The notes beneath the pieces were generated by a model, which worked only from the letters and a program-made list of their open reading frames with translations, searched no databases and was not told the origin of the DNA. This document shows positions 24,539-31,862 of a DNA stretch of 35,619 bases, one piece after another (positions within the stretch are counted from its first letter, which is position 1; every line of letters starts with the position of its first letter). This stretch comes from Bacteroidales bacterium (GTDB lineage: Bacteria > Bacteroidota > Bacteroidia > Bacteroidales > DTGW01): NCBI GenBank assembly GCA_026416115.1, contig JAOAFU010000054.1, forward strand, positions 1 to 35,619. The letters are read 5' to 3'. Both the position numbers and the translations under genes were made by a program.

Positions 24539-24546
24539 TTAATTTA

Positions 24547-25773
24547 ATGCCTTTATCAATGTCAAAGTTTAAGTTATTACTTTTAATTTATAGTTTAGCC
24601 TTTATGTCAATCTGCTATGGGCAATTTGAAATTCATCCAGGGCTAAAAGTAAAAGCCTACCTAGCAGATAATAAAGTCGATTCAGCGATCTTTCTTCTGA
24701 ATCAACTAATCGAAGCAAAACAAAATTCTGAAAAATGGTTAATGTATAGAGGTGAATATTTTTTAAAGATTGGCTTATACAATGAAGCAATAAAAGATTT
24801 TGTACAAGTAGAAAAAAAACGTCCCTCAATGGCATCATTCCAGCTAGCCAAAGCTTACGCCATGTTGCGCGATTCTATAAATACTATGTTTTATCTCGAA
24901 AAAAACCTTAAATCCTCATATAAAGTAAATAAGAACAAAATATGGAAGGATAAATCTTTTGACTATATAAAAAACACCTACTCGTGGAAAAAATTATGGG
25001 AAAAAGAGTGGTATACACGCTTTGAATACTATGAAGGAGAAATGCGTTATTTATACGAATCGGGTAATTGGACAGAAGTAATTAACATGATGGCCGATAT
25101 TGGAAAAGATTCGAAAAAACTTAGTGCACAAGCATTTTATATGGTTGCCATGTCGTATATGCAATTAGAAAATTATTCAGCTGCCATCACAAATTTTTCA
25201 AAAGCCATATTAAAATCGAAAAAAGAAGCCAGCTATTATGCCAGTAGGGGCGACTGCTATATGCGCATGAAAAACTACTCGAAAGCACTTGACGATTTTT
25301 CGACAGCCATTAATTACGGTCCAGAAGAATTATCCTATTATTTACAGCATACTCAGGCTCTGTTAAATTTAGGCAAATACGATTTAGCATATCATGAGGT
25401 GTTGACATTAACACAATTATTTCCCGAAAATATTCAAAGTTTGTATATACTTTCGCAAGCCGCATACCTCAGTAAACGTTATCTTCATGCCCTTGAGGTA
25501 GGGAATAAACTATTAAATCAAAGTCCTGAAGATACCTCTTACCTGCATTTAAGAGCAAAAACTTATAAGAAAACGGGAATGTTTTCCCAGTCACTTAAGG
25601 ATTATAATTTATTGTTAAAGAATCACCCTTTACAAACTGAATACTTAGTTGAACGGGGATTGTTATATTTTCAGTTGAATGAGAAACGACAGGCATGCCT
25701 TGATTGGAAAAAGTCATCCGAACTCGGAAATGTGAGGGCTTCTCAGCTGTTATGGGAAAACTGTACGAAATAA
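24547..25773 (+). CDS. Exported TPR-repeat protein, 408 aa
   Basis: The ORF track starts inside the EF-G2 gene at 24412; I use the ATG at 24547 (or 24559), which gives the signal peptide SKFKLLLLIYSLAFMSICYGQ. The mature protein consists of tetratricopeptide repeats. Clear units include WLMYRGEYFLKIGLYNEAIKD near the N-terminus, FYMVAMSYMQLENYSAAITNFSKAI, YYASRGDCYMRMKNYSKALDDFSTAI and a last unit ending ACLDWKKSSELG. TPR proteins of this type in the periplasm usually act as scaffolds. The family is unspecified and I name no partner. No promoter was found between the EF-G2 terminator and this gene. It ends 4 bp before a bidirectional terminator shared with the convergent 87-aa gene. Confidence 0.8.
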   Translation: MPLSMSKFKLLLLIYSLAFMSICYGQFEIHPGLKVKAYLADNKVDSAIFLLNQLIEAKQNSEKWLMYRGEYFLKIGLYNEAIKDFVQVEKKRPSMASFQLAKAYAMLRDSINTMFYLEKNLKSSYKVNKNKIWKDKSFDYIKNTYSWKKLWEKEWYTRFEYYEGEMRYLYESGNWTEVINMMADIGKDSKKLSAQAFYMVAMSYMQLENYSAAITNFSKAILKSKKEASYYASRGDCYMRMKNYSKALDDFSTAINYGPEELSYYLQHTQALLNLGKYDLAYHEVLTLTQLFPENIQSLYILSQAAYLSKRYLHALEVGNKLLNQSPEDTSYLHLRAKTYKKTGMFSQSLKDYNLLLKNHPLQTEYLVERGLLYFQLNEKRQACLDWKKSSELGNVRASQLLWENCTK

Positions 25774-25800
25774 AAAAGCCGCCATCGGGCGGCCTTTCAT
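25772..25800. terminator. Bidirectional terminator between the TPR gene and the 87-aa gene
   Basis: GCCGCC (25778-25783), 4-nt loop, GGCGGC (25788-25793). On the minus strand TTTTTTA follows; on the plus strand CTTTCATTTTT follows. It separates the two convergent genes. Confidence 0.85.
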
Positions 25801-25802
25801 TT

Positions 25803-26066
25803 TTACTCAGCTTTTTGTTTTTCTTCTTCAAGAATTTCTAAAGCAACTTTTAATATGGTGTCGTCGTCAAAAGTAACAATTCCCCCATCAGGTCCCTGCT
25901 CAATATGGACGCCCACTGTTTTCCCCTCACCATTGCGATAGTGAGTGCCTCCAAAAAAGTTACGAACGGTATCTTCGTCCAAGTTAAGCCTTTCAGCTAT
26001 CCTGCGCATACTGCCCGATGGAAGACTATCTTTAATCCTCCTTAGCTCGTTAAATGTCATTGCCAT
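25803..26066 (-). CDS. Small HTH-like protein, 87 aa
   Basis: A short cytosolic protein. Residues about 5-40 look like a helix-turn-helix: FNELRRIKDSLPSGSMRRIAERLNLDEDTVRNFFGG, with IAERLNLDEDTVRNFF in the position of a recognition helix. A glycine- and acid-rich strand part follows (GVHIEQGPDGGIVTFDDDTIL) and a charged C-terminal helix (ALEILEEEKQKAE). I recall similar 85-90 aa proteins as conserved DNA-binding proteins of the Bacteroidota, but their targets are unknown. It is transcribed alone, ending in a strong terminator. No TAnnTTTG box was found in the AT-rich 219 bp before it, up to the tRNA genes. Confidence 0.8.
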   Translation of the reverse strand: MAMTFNELRRIKDSLPSGSMRRIAERLNLDEDTVRNFFGGTHYRNGEGKTVGVHIEQGPDGGIVTFDDDTILKVALEILEEEKQKAE

Positions 26067-26286
26067 GGCTGTATATTTTTAAGTTAATGTTGAATTGATG
26101 TGAAATTTTCTTGTCGAATGTACAAAAAATTTACTCAAAATTCGAATTTTTTTAAGAAAATTTTCATCCACAACAATCAGATAATCAGAAGACTATAAAT
26201 AACGTTTTTTTTAAAAAATTATTGTGAAGGAATTTTAAGAAAATAGTTAACAAAAGATTATAAACTAATCAATAAAGTAAAAAAGA

Positions 26287-26358
26287 GCGGAAAACGGGAC
26301 TCGAACCCGCGACCCTCAGCTTGGGAAGCTGATGCTCTACCAACTGAGCTACTTCCGC
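26287..26358 (-). tRNA. tRNA-Gly (anticodon CCC)
   Basis: Cloverleaf readable on the minus strand: acceptor GCGGAAG pairs with TTTCCGC (one G-U), D arm GCTC...GAGC, anticodon stem TCAGC/GCTGA with loop TTCCCAA, T arm CGGGTTCGAGTCCCG. Discriminator U as usual for Gly. CCA is not encoded. It follows tRNA-Thr by 9 bp. Confidence 0.95.
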
Positions 26359-26367
26359 CTTTGGTTG

Positions 26368-26441
26368 AGCCTCTCAGGGGACTTGAACCCCCGACCTGCG
26401 GTTTACGAAACCGCTGCTCTAACCAACTGAGCTAAAGAGGC
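26368..26441 (-). tRNA. tRNA-Thr (anticodon CGT)
   Basis: Minus-strand cloverleaf: acceptor GCCTCTT/GAGAGGC with one G-U, D arm GCTC...GAGC, anticodon stem GCGGT/ACCGC with loop TTCGTAA, T arm GGGGGTTCAAGTCCCC. CCA not encoded. It lies upstream of tRNA-Gly and downstream of the M48 protease gene on the same strand. Confidence 0.95.
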
Positions 26442-26499
26442 AATCGCAAAATTTCAGGTTTGCAAAATTATTATTTTTCTCGAAATATCCAAACTTCCT

Positions 26500-27732
26500 T
26501 TACCCAGCATTTCTTAGTGCTTTGATACGTTGCAAAAGTGTTGGGTGGGAATAATGAAAAAACACATATACCGGATGTGGATTTACATTACTTAAGTTCT
26601 TTTCTGATAATTTTTTTAAAGCACTTATCAATGAATCGGCCATCCCAAAGAGCCGCACAAAACCGTCGGCTTGGTATTCGTTGCGACGCGATAACATATT
26701 TCCCAAAAGTCCTAAAACAGTACTAATAGGACTATACAATATACCAAAAACTAACAGACTTACGTGAACAGCCTGAGTTTTCACTCCTAAAGCTTCATTT
26801 AGCTTGGGATAATTAATAAATAACGAAAGGATGTACAAGGTAACACCCATCTGTAATAAAGAAAGTATTAATCCTATATAGTTATGTCGATGACGATAGT
26901 GGCCGATTTCATGAGCAATAACAGCAACAATTTCGTCGGTAGTTAACTGAGAAATTAAAGTATCATAAAGAACAATCCTTTTCTTATTACCCAAACCGGT
27001 AAAATAGGCATTTGATTTAGCACTACGCTTCGAACCATCTATAACATATATGTCTTTTATTTTAAAATCTGCCTTCTCTGCAAGGCGATTAATCGCATCT
27101 CGCAATTCACCATCGGGTAAAGGCGTTTGTTTATTAAATAAGGGTACAATTAATTGTGAATAAAACATGCTGATAAAAATTGAAAAAGCAGCATACAGCA
27201 ACCACAAATACAACCAAAACCATTCACCTACCTTATAGTAAAACCATATAAAGGCTCCCAATAAAAATCCTCCTATTATGGCACCCAACAAATACTCTTT
27301 TAACTTATCGATAACGAATAATCTAGGAGTTAGGCGATTAAAACCAAACTTTTCTTCAATAACAAAATTTGCATAAATTTCGAAAGGAATACCAATAAGA
27401 TCACTTGCAAAACTTAAAATCCCAAAAAATAATAATGCTATAAGCACAGGATTTTCTGTGATACGCCTGCATAATGAATCGACATAGGCAAATCCTTCAA
27501 AATATAACATAAGCAAAATGGTTGCTAATGAAATAAAAGCTGTAATGGAACCTAGCTTTTCGTAATGACGTTTATATTCAACCGACCTTGCGAAGGCAGC
27601 TTCGTCATACACATCTTTAAGCTCGTCGGGCAATACTTGTAATCGTTTACTAGAATTTAGCCACGACAAATATCGATCGAATAAAAAATTGAATATCAGT
27701 ATGAAATATATGATCCAAAGAATAGTATTCAT
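26500..27732 (-). CDS. M48 family Ste24-type membrane metallopeptidase
   Basis: A 410-aa intramembrane zinc protease of the Ste24/CAAX protease 1 type. Several membrane helices are visible (about 3-17, 62-80, 95-115, 148-190, 287-307, 325-345). The zinc site is HEIGHYRHRH (HExxH at 274-278) with the third ligand in NEYQAD (E352); the conserved DGSKRSAKSNAYFTGLGNKKRIVLYDTL precedes it and SHPTLLQRI closes the protein. Bacteria do not prenylate, so this enzyme probably cuts membrane-associated or misfolded proteins. Its gene follows the 323-aa lipoprotein gene by 44 bp and precedes the tRNAs. Confidence 0.93.
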   Translation of the reverse strand: MNTILWIIYFILIFNFLFDRYLSWLNSSKRLQVLPDELKDVYDEAAFARSVEYKRHYEKLGSITAFISLATILLMLYFEGFAYVDSLCRRITENPVLIALLFFGILSFASDLIGIPFEIYANFVIEEKFGFNRLTPRLFVIDKLKEYLLGAIIGGFLLGAFIWFYYKVGEWFWLYLWLLYAAFSIFISMFYSQLIVPLFNKQTPLPDGELRDAINRLAEKADFKIKDIYVIDGSKRSAKSNAYFTGLGNKKRIVLYDTLISQLTTDEIVAVIAHEIGHYRHRHNYIGLILSLLQMGVTLYILSLFINYPKLNEALGVKTQAVHVSLLVFGILYSPISTVLGLLGNMLSRRNEYQADGFVRLFGMADSLISALKKLSEKNLSNVNPHPVYVFFHYSHPTLLQRIKALRNAG

Positions 27733-27776
27733 CTTTATTGATATTTTTTTATAGTTTACGACCTATATCGTAATTG

Positions 27777-28748
27777 TCAAGGTTTTTCTAGCCGCTGTTT
27801 TATTTTTTTTCTTTTTTCAAGTAAACGAATGTACTCTTCGACATATTTTTTGTTTTTTATCAAAAAAGATTTGGCAGCCCAATCGAGTGCAGCATCAATA
27901 TTGTCGAAAACTTCAGAGGCAACTGCCATATTATAACAAGCTAAAGCAGCAAGCCGTTGGTTTTTACCATAAGCATATTTACGCCAAATTTCGATAGCCT
28001 CGATCCACTTATTTTGCTGAGCTAACTCCCAAGCCGTGTAAAAGTCCCAATTATTAGGAACCAATAAAAATCGTTGTTCGAGCAACCATAATGGGGCAAT
28101 ACGATCGGCATATTTCATACCGGCATAATAGCACGATTGAACAGCAGCTGTATGTAGACGAGGCATCTGATCGATTATTTCATCTTCCGAATTACCCGCA
28201 GCATCCCAGAACAAAGTATCTTTTTGTAAATAATCGTCTATGAATTTTGCCCTTTCAACATCATAAAACTTCCATAACGAAATGTTCTCGACAGATAATG
28301 TTCCATAATACCCATATTCGGGAGAAAAATGAATTTCAATAGGTTCGTTATATACAACTTGATAGTTTTCTAAAACTATTGCTGCCTCGGCCATACTGCT
28401 TTTTGCTATCGAAATAATAACAGAGGTATCGAGACTCAAAAATCTATCGGAATGAGTTTTATAGACGATTTTAGGTGTATCGGAGACCATCTCGAATTGA
28501 GGGGAAGTATGTACTTTCTGCAAAAGACCGCTAAAATAATTAGCTGTAAGGAGGCTATCGTCGGCACGAATACCAGAAGAATCGGAATTTAATCTTATAG
28601 CATGATTGATTAGCACAATCTTCTTTAACTGAGCAGGTAAATTAATTTGAGGTGGATTGAGTACCTGGATACTTATCGGTTCCATAAGCACACAACCCGA
28701 TAAGGAAAACAAAATCAGAAGAAAGAAAAGTGAGTAGTTTTTTTTCAT
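27777..28748 (-). CDS. TPR-like lipoprotein, 323 aa
   Basis: A lipoprotein with lipobox FSLSGC (Cys at about 19) then VLMEPISIQVLNPPQINLPAQLKKIVLINH, a pattern I recall as DUF6340 of the Bacteroidota; that is memory only. The N-terminal half is likely beta/alpha with DSSGIRADDSLL, and the C-terminal part (about 215-310) has helical repeats like TPRs (AWELAQQNKWIEAIEIWRKYA, ALACYNMAVASEVFDNIDAALDWAAKSFL). Function unknown. It follows fabG after 67 bp holding a terminator, and precedes the M48 protease by 44 bp, so it may form a small unit with that protease. Confidence 0.75.
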   Translation of the reverse strand: MKKNYSLFFLLILFSLSGCVLMEPISIQVLNPPQINLPAQLKKIVLINHAIRLNSDSSGIRADDSLLTANYFSGLLQKVHTSPQFEMVSDTPKIVYKTHSDRFLSLDTSVIISIAKSSMAEAAIVLENYQVVYNEPIEIHFSPEYGYYGTLSVENISLWKFYDVERAKFIDDYLQKDTLFWDAAGNSEDEIIDQMPRLHTAAVQSCYYAGMKYADRIAPLWLLEQRFLLVPNNWDFYTAWELAQQNKWIEAIEIWRKYAYGKNQRLAALACYNMAVASEVFDNIDAALDWAAKSFLIKNKKYVEEYIRLLEKRKKIKQRLEKP

Positions 28749-28753
28749 TTTAG

Positions 28754-28796
28754 CTAAAAAGCTGCTGCTCAGAGCAAATAAAACTATGAGCAGCAG
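28754..28796 (-). terminator. Terminator after fabG
   Basis: CTGCTGCTCA (28762-28771) and TGAGCAGCAG (28787-28796) form a 10-bp perfect stem with a 15-nt loop. The minus strand continues CTTTTTAGC. It lies 19 bp past the fabG stop. Confidence 0.7.
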
Positions 28797-28815
28797 TATT
28801 GATAAGAAAAAAATA

Positions 28816-29562
28816 TTATGTGTTCATTCCGCCACAAACATTAATTACCTGACCGCTTACATAAGAAGAGAGATCGGACGCCAAGAAAAGAGCAACATTA
28901 GCAACATCGTCAGGAGTACCACCACGACGTAATGGAATATTTTGCAACCATGCGTTACGCTGATCTTCAGGTAATTTGGCAGTCATATCGGTAATAATAA
29001 AACCGGGAGCGATAGCATTGCAACGTATATTACGAGAACCCAATTCCTTGGCTACCGACTTGGTTAATCCAATTAACCCAGCTTTAGATGCCGAATAATT
29101 GGCCTGGCCAGCATTTCCCGATACGCCGACGACCGAACTCATATTGATAATGCTACCTCCTTTCCTTCGAAGCATGGTATTGAGTACAGCTTTTGTGAAA
29201 TTAAAAGCCGACTTTAAATTTACCGTAATTACTGTATCCCACTGTTCTTCTGTCATTCTAAGCAAAAGAGTGTCGCGAGTAATGCCAGCATTGTTAACCA
29301 GAATATCGACCCCTCCGAAGTCGGCAACAATCTGGTCAACAGTCTTTTGTGTTTCGTCAAAAAGTGCAGCATTTGAAGCATAAGCTTTGGCTTTTATTCC
29401 CATAGCATTGAGTTCGGCCTCAAATGCTTTTACATTGTCATCATAAATTAAATCGGTAATAGCCACATGGGCACCCTCAGAGGCAAATTTCAGCGCAATT
29501 GCTTTGCCAATTCCTCTAGCTCCTCCGGTAATAATGGCAACTTTTCCTTCCAGTAACTTCAT
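28816..29562 (-). CDS. fabG: 3-oxoacyl-[acyl-carrier-protein] reductase
   Basis: It reduces 3-oxoacyl-ACP with NADPH in fatty acid elongation. Short-chain dehydrogenase of 248 aa: cofactor motif GGARGIGKA (about 13-21), the NNAG motif, catalytic Ser in NMSSVVGVSGNAGQ (about 138-140), then YSASKAG with Tyr and Lys about 12 residues after it, and the usual FabG ending VSGQVINVCGGM. A tetrameric cytosolic enzyme. It is not in a fab cluster here; upstream is a divergent chemoreceptor. A good promoter is followed by a structured leader of over 80 nt that ends 18 nt before the ATG, suggesting regulation at the RNA level. A terminator follows the stop. Confidence 0.94.
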   Translation of the reverse strand: MKLLEGKVAIITGGARGIGKAIALKFASEGAHVAITDLIYDDNVKAFEAELNAMGIKAKAYASNAALFDETQKTVDQIVADFGGVDILVNNAGITRDTLLLRMTEEQWDTVITVNLKSAFNFTKAVLNTMLRRKGGSIINMSSVVGVSGNAGQANYSASKAGLIGLTKSVAKELGSRNIRCNAIAPGFIITDMTAKLPEDQRNAWLQNIPLRRGGTPDDVANVALFLASDLSSYVSGQVINVCGGMNT

Positions 29563-29580
29563 TCGTCATTTGTTTTTTTT

Positions 29581-29666
29581 CAAAGGCTCGATGTACCCAC
29601 ACGTCCCTTTATAACAAAGTAGGGATTTTCACATCGACCTTTGGGTTATACATTATTCATGTGGGT
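29581..29666 (-). ncRNA. Structured leader RNA of fabG (candidate cis-regulatory element)
   Basis: On the minus strand, CAAAGGUCGAUGU (29643-29631) pairs with ACAUCGA-G-CCUUUG (29594-29581): 13 bp with one bulged G. ACCCACAUG (29666-29658) pairs with CGUGUGGGU (29603-29595): 9 bp with one G-U. UCCC (29625-29622) pairs with GGGA (29607-29604), extended by three A-U pairs, around a GUUAU loop. The first and second pairings cross, so they are either a pseudoknot or alternative folds. No U-run follows, so it is not a terminator. No Rfam family was recognised. Confidence 0.55.
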
Positions 29667-29683
29667 TGTTAAACTTTGACAAG

Positions 29684-29713
29684 CAAAGTAAATAAAACTT
29701 GTTCAAAACGCAA
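29684..29713 (-). promoter_or_regulatory. fabG: fabG promoter
   Basis: Minus strand: TTG within a TTTTTTG (29713-29711), 19-bp spacer, TTACTTTG (29691-29684) followed by C. One mismatch to TAnnTTTG. Start near 29677, giving a leader of about 115 nt that includes the structured element. Confidence 0.55.
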
Positions 29714-29789
29714 AAAACTCCTTTTGTTATACCTTACATAAAATTTTTGTGTAATTTTAGTCAAAATTTTCGATACAAATTTTTTTCTC

Positions 29790-31790
29790 ATGAAATTAAG
29801 GATTGATTCACTAAAAGCTCTGTTGGAGTCATCTAAAATCTTTTTTACCAAATGCTTCGATCTGCTTCAATTTATTTTTACATTTAAGTGGCGAAATCGC
29901 TTTCTTAAGGGAAAAAGCTTTCGATTTAAGTTCATATTTTATATAACAGCCATAACCGTTATTATTTACCTAACTATAGGTATAGTAATAATTCAGAAGG
30001 TTAGAATGCAAATGTATGAAAATGCGAAGAAAGAAGTCAAACTAAAAAGCGACAAATATGCAAAGCAACTTACTTTCGAAATGTCGTCGTACTTAAACCA
30101 GGCAATTGGCATGGCCAAGGTTTTTGAATCAAACCTCTTAATCGAAAGTAATATTAAAAAGGAAATATATAAAAATACATTACGACAAACCTTATCCACT
30201 TCTCCAAATCTGCTGGCTGCATGGCTGAACGTGCAATTATACACGCTCGACAAACAATGGAAAGCCGATTACGGTCGGTTGCGCTTTACATACTATCGTA
30301 CCGATGGTAGCATAGCTTTTCAACAAGACAAACTCGACACTTTAAACCATAACTATGCAGGTGACTATTATAAAATATGTAAGAAAGGCTACATCGAATT
30401 TTCCCCTCCCTATTTCGATTATTATGGACATGATTCGACACATAAAATTTTAATGACCAGTATATGCGTGCCCCTTTTCGATTCAACAAGTCGTGTATGG
30501 GGTTTAGTGGGCGTCGATATTGGCATGGAAAAGTTTAGTCAATATCTGCCTTCAGAACAAGAACTTCCCGGAAGTCAGACAATGATTGTTGTTGATGATG
30601 GCACAATAGTTGTTCACAGCGACTCATCGAAAACAGGCACTAATTTTTTTTCACTTTGTCCCGATTTAATGAAAAACCCTTCAACATGGGACAGTATCAA
30701 ATCTCAATCGGGTTTAACAGAAATCTTCTCGAAAGTAAACAAAAGGAAAATGCATGGTTTCATTTATCCATTAAGGCTCAATGATAAAAGTAATATATGG
30801 TCGATGGTCATACTTATCCCTCACACGTACCTTTATAGAGAAGCAAATCGTTTTACAATATTTGCAATTATTATTAGTATACTAGGACTGTCGGTACTGG
30901 TCTATTTTGTATATATGTTTACCGATTTTCTATCACGACCGCTGGATGCCAGTATACGTTTTGCTAAGCAGCTTAGTGAAGGAAATTTAACGGCCAATAT
31001 AGAGCTTGATCGAGACGACGAATTGGGTCATCTGGCTATGGCACTTAAACAAATGGCTAAAAATTTAAAAGAAATGGTAAAAGAAGTGGAGGAGGGTTCT
31101 TTGTTACTTGGGAAAACAGCTAAATCCCTGTCATTAAGTTCAAAATCAATGCTCTCAGCCTCTTATCAGCAATTCGATACTACAAAAAAAGTTAACGAGC
31201 ACGTCGGTGAAATTATTGCTTTCATTCAACAAAATAATGCTACTTCGAGCGAAGCTGAAAAAGTAGCTAAGGAAGCAGCTATGAAAATTAGACAAAGTGT
31301 TCGAATGTCGTCCAAAGCCTCAGCAAGTATGCATTTTATTACCGATAAAATTGCAGCAATTAACGAAATTTCGATGCAGACAAACATATTGGCACTTAAT
31401 GCTGCAGTTGAGGCCGCTCGTGCAGGAGAATATGGCAAAGGGTTTGCAGTTGTTGCCGCCGAGGTACGTCGCCTGGCCGAACGCAGTGCTCAAGTCTCGA
31501 CCGAAATAACAGAACTTTTACTCCAGAGTCAATCCGATACCGAAGCTGCTGGGAACATGCTCGACCAAACTATTCCTCAAATCGAAAAAAATACCCTACT
31601 CATTCAAAAAATCATAGAGCAACACCGAAATCAAAACGAGAAACTTAACGAAATTAATATTTCAATGGATAGGCTTAACGATGTTACTAAAACAAACAAC
31701 GATAGTGCTAAGAACATGGCTGTTTTCTCGGAAGAGATTGAAGAACAAGCCGAAAAATTAAGAAAACTACTAGCAAAATTTAAAACTTAA
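29790..31790 (+). CDS. Methyl-accepting chemotaxis-type protein with dCache sensor
   Basis: A 666-aa receptor. A basic N-terminal stretch leads to TM1 (about 48-68), then a periplasmic region of about 285 residues (about 70-352) that reads as a dCache sensor ([12 protein letters not shown]..., [35 protein letters not shown]), TM2 (about 355-378), HAMP (about 378-430, ending [15 protein letters not shown]) and a cytoplasmic coiled-coil domain with the hairpin tip [42 protein letters not shown] (about 530-571). The ligand is unknown. No flagellar or che gene is in the window, so it may control another output such as twitching, gliding or a signalling pathway. The start is the only Met before TM1. 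GH3 follows by 72 bp. Confidence 0.9.
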   Translation: MKLRIDSLKALLESSKIFFTKCFDLLQFIFTFKWRNRFLKGKSFRFKFIFYITAITVIIYLTIGIVIIQKVRMQMYENAKKEVKLKSDKYAKQLTFEMSSYLNQAIGMAKVFESNLLIESNIKKEIYKNTLRQTLSTSPNLLAAWLNVQLYTLDKQWKADYGRLRFTYYRTDGSIAFQQDKLDTLNHNYAGDYYKICKKGYIEFSPPYFDYYGHDSTHKILMTSICVPLFDSTSRVWGLVGVDIGMEKFSQYLPSEQELPGSQTMIVVDDGTIVVHSDSSKTGTNFFSLCPDLMKNPSTWDSIKSQSGLTEIFSKVNKRKMHGFIYPLRLNDKSNIWSMVILIPHTYLYREANRFTIFAIIISILGLSVLVYFVYMFTDFLSRPLDASIRFAKQLSEGNLTANIELDRDDELGHLAMALKQMAKNLKEMVKEVEEGSLLLGKTAKSLSLSSKSMLSASYQQFDTTKKVNEHVGEIIAFIQQNNATSSEAEKVAKEAAMKIRQSVRMSSKASASMHFITDKIAAINEISMQTNILALNAAVEAARAGEYGKGFAVVAAEVRRLAERSAQVSTEITELLLQSQSDTEAAGNMLDQTIPQIEKNTLLIQKIIEQHRNQNEKLNEINISMDRLNDVTKTNNDSAKNMAVFSEEIEEQAEKLRKLLAKFKT

Positions 31791-31862
31791 TAAGTTCCTA
31801 ATAGTTTTTCCCAAAATATCTCTATACGAAAAGAGAAATAAAAAACTCTAAAACTTAATGGT

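Noticed and set aside
24412-24546. 45-residue N-terminal extension of the TPR protein
   Set aside because: It overlaps the EF-G2 gene out of frame and runs through its terminator; a signal peptide begins at the internal Met.
26164-26175. DnaA-box-like TCATCCACAA and AT-rich stretch near 26160-26280
   Set aside because: A single imperfect box, no cluster and no dnaA or gyr neighbours; not an origin.
31813-31840. TCTCT...AGAGA hairpin between the chemoreceptor and GH3 genes
   Set aside because: 5-bp stem and no T-run; does not qualify as a terminator.
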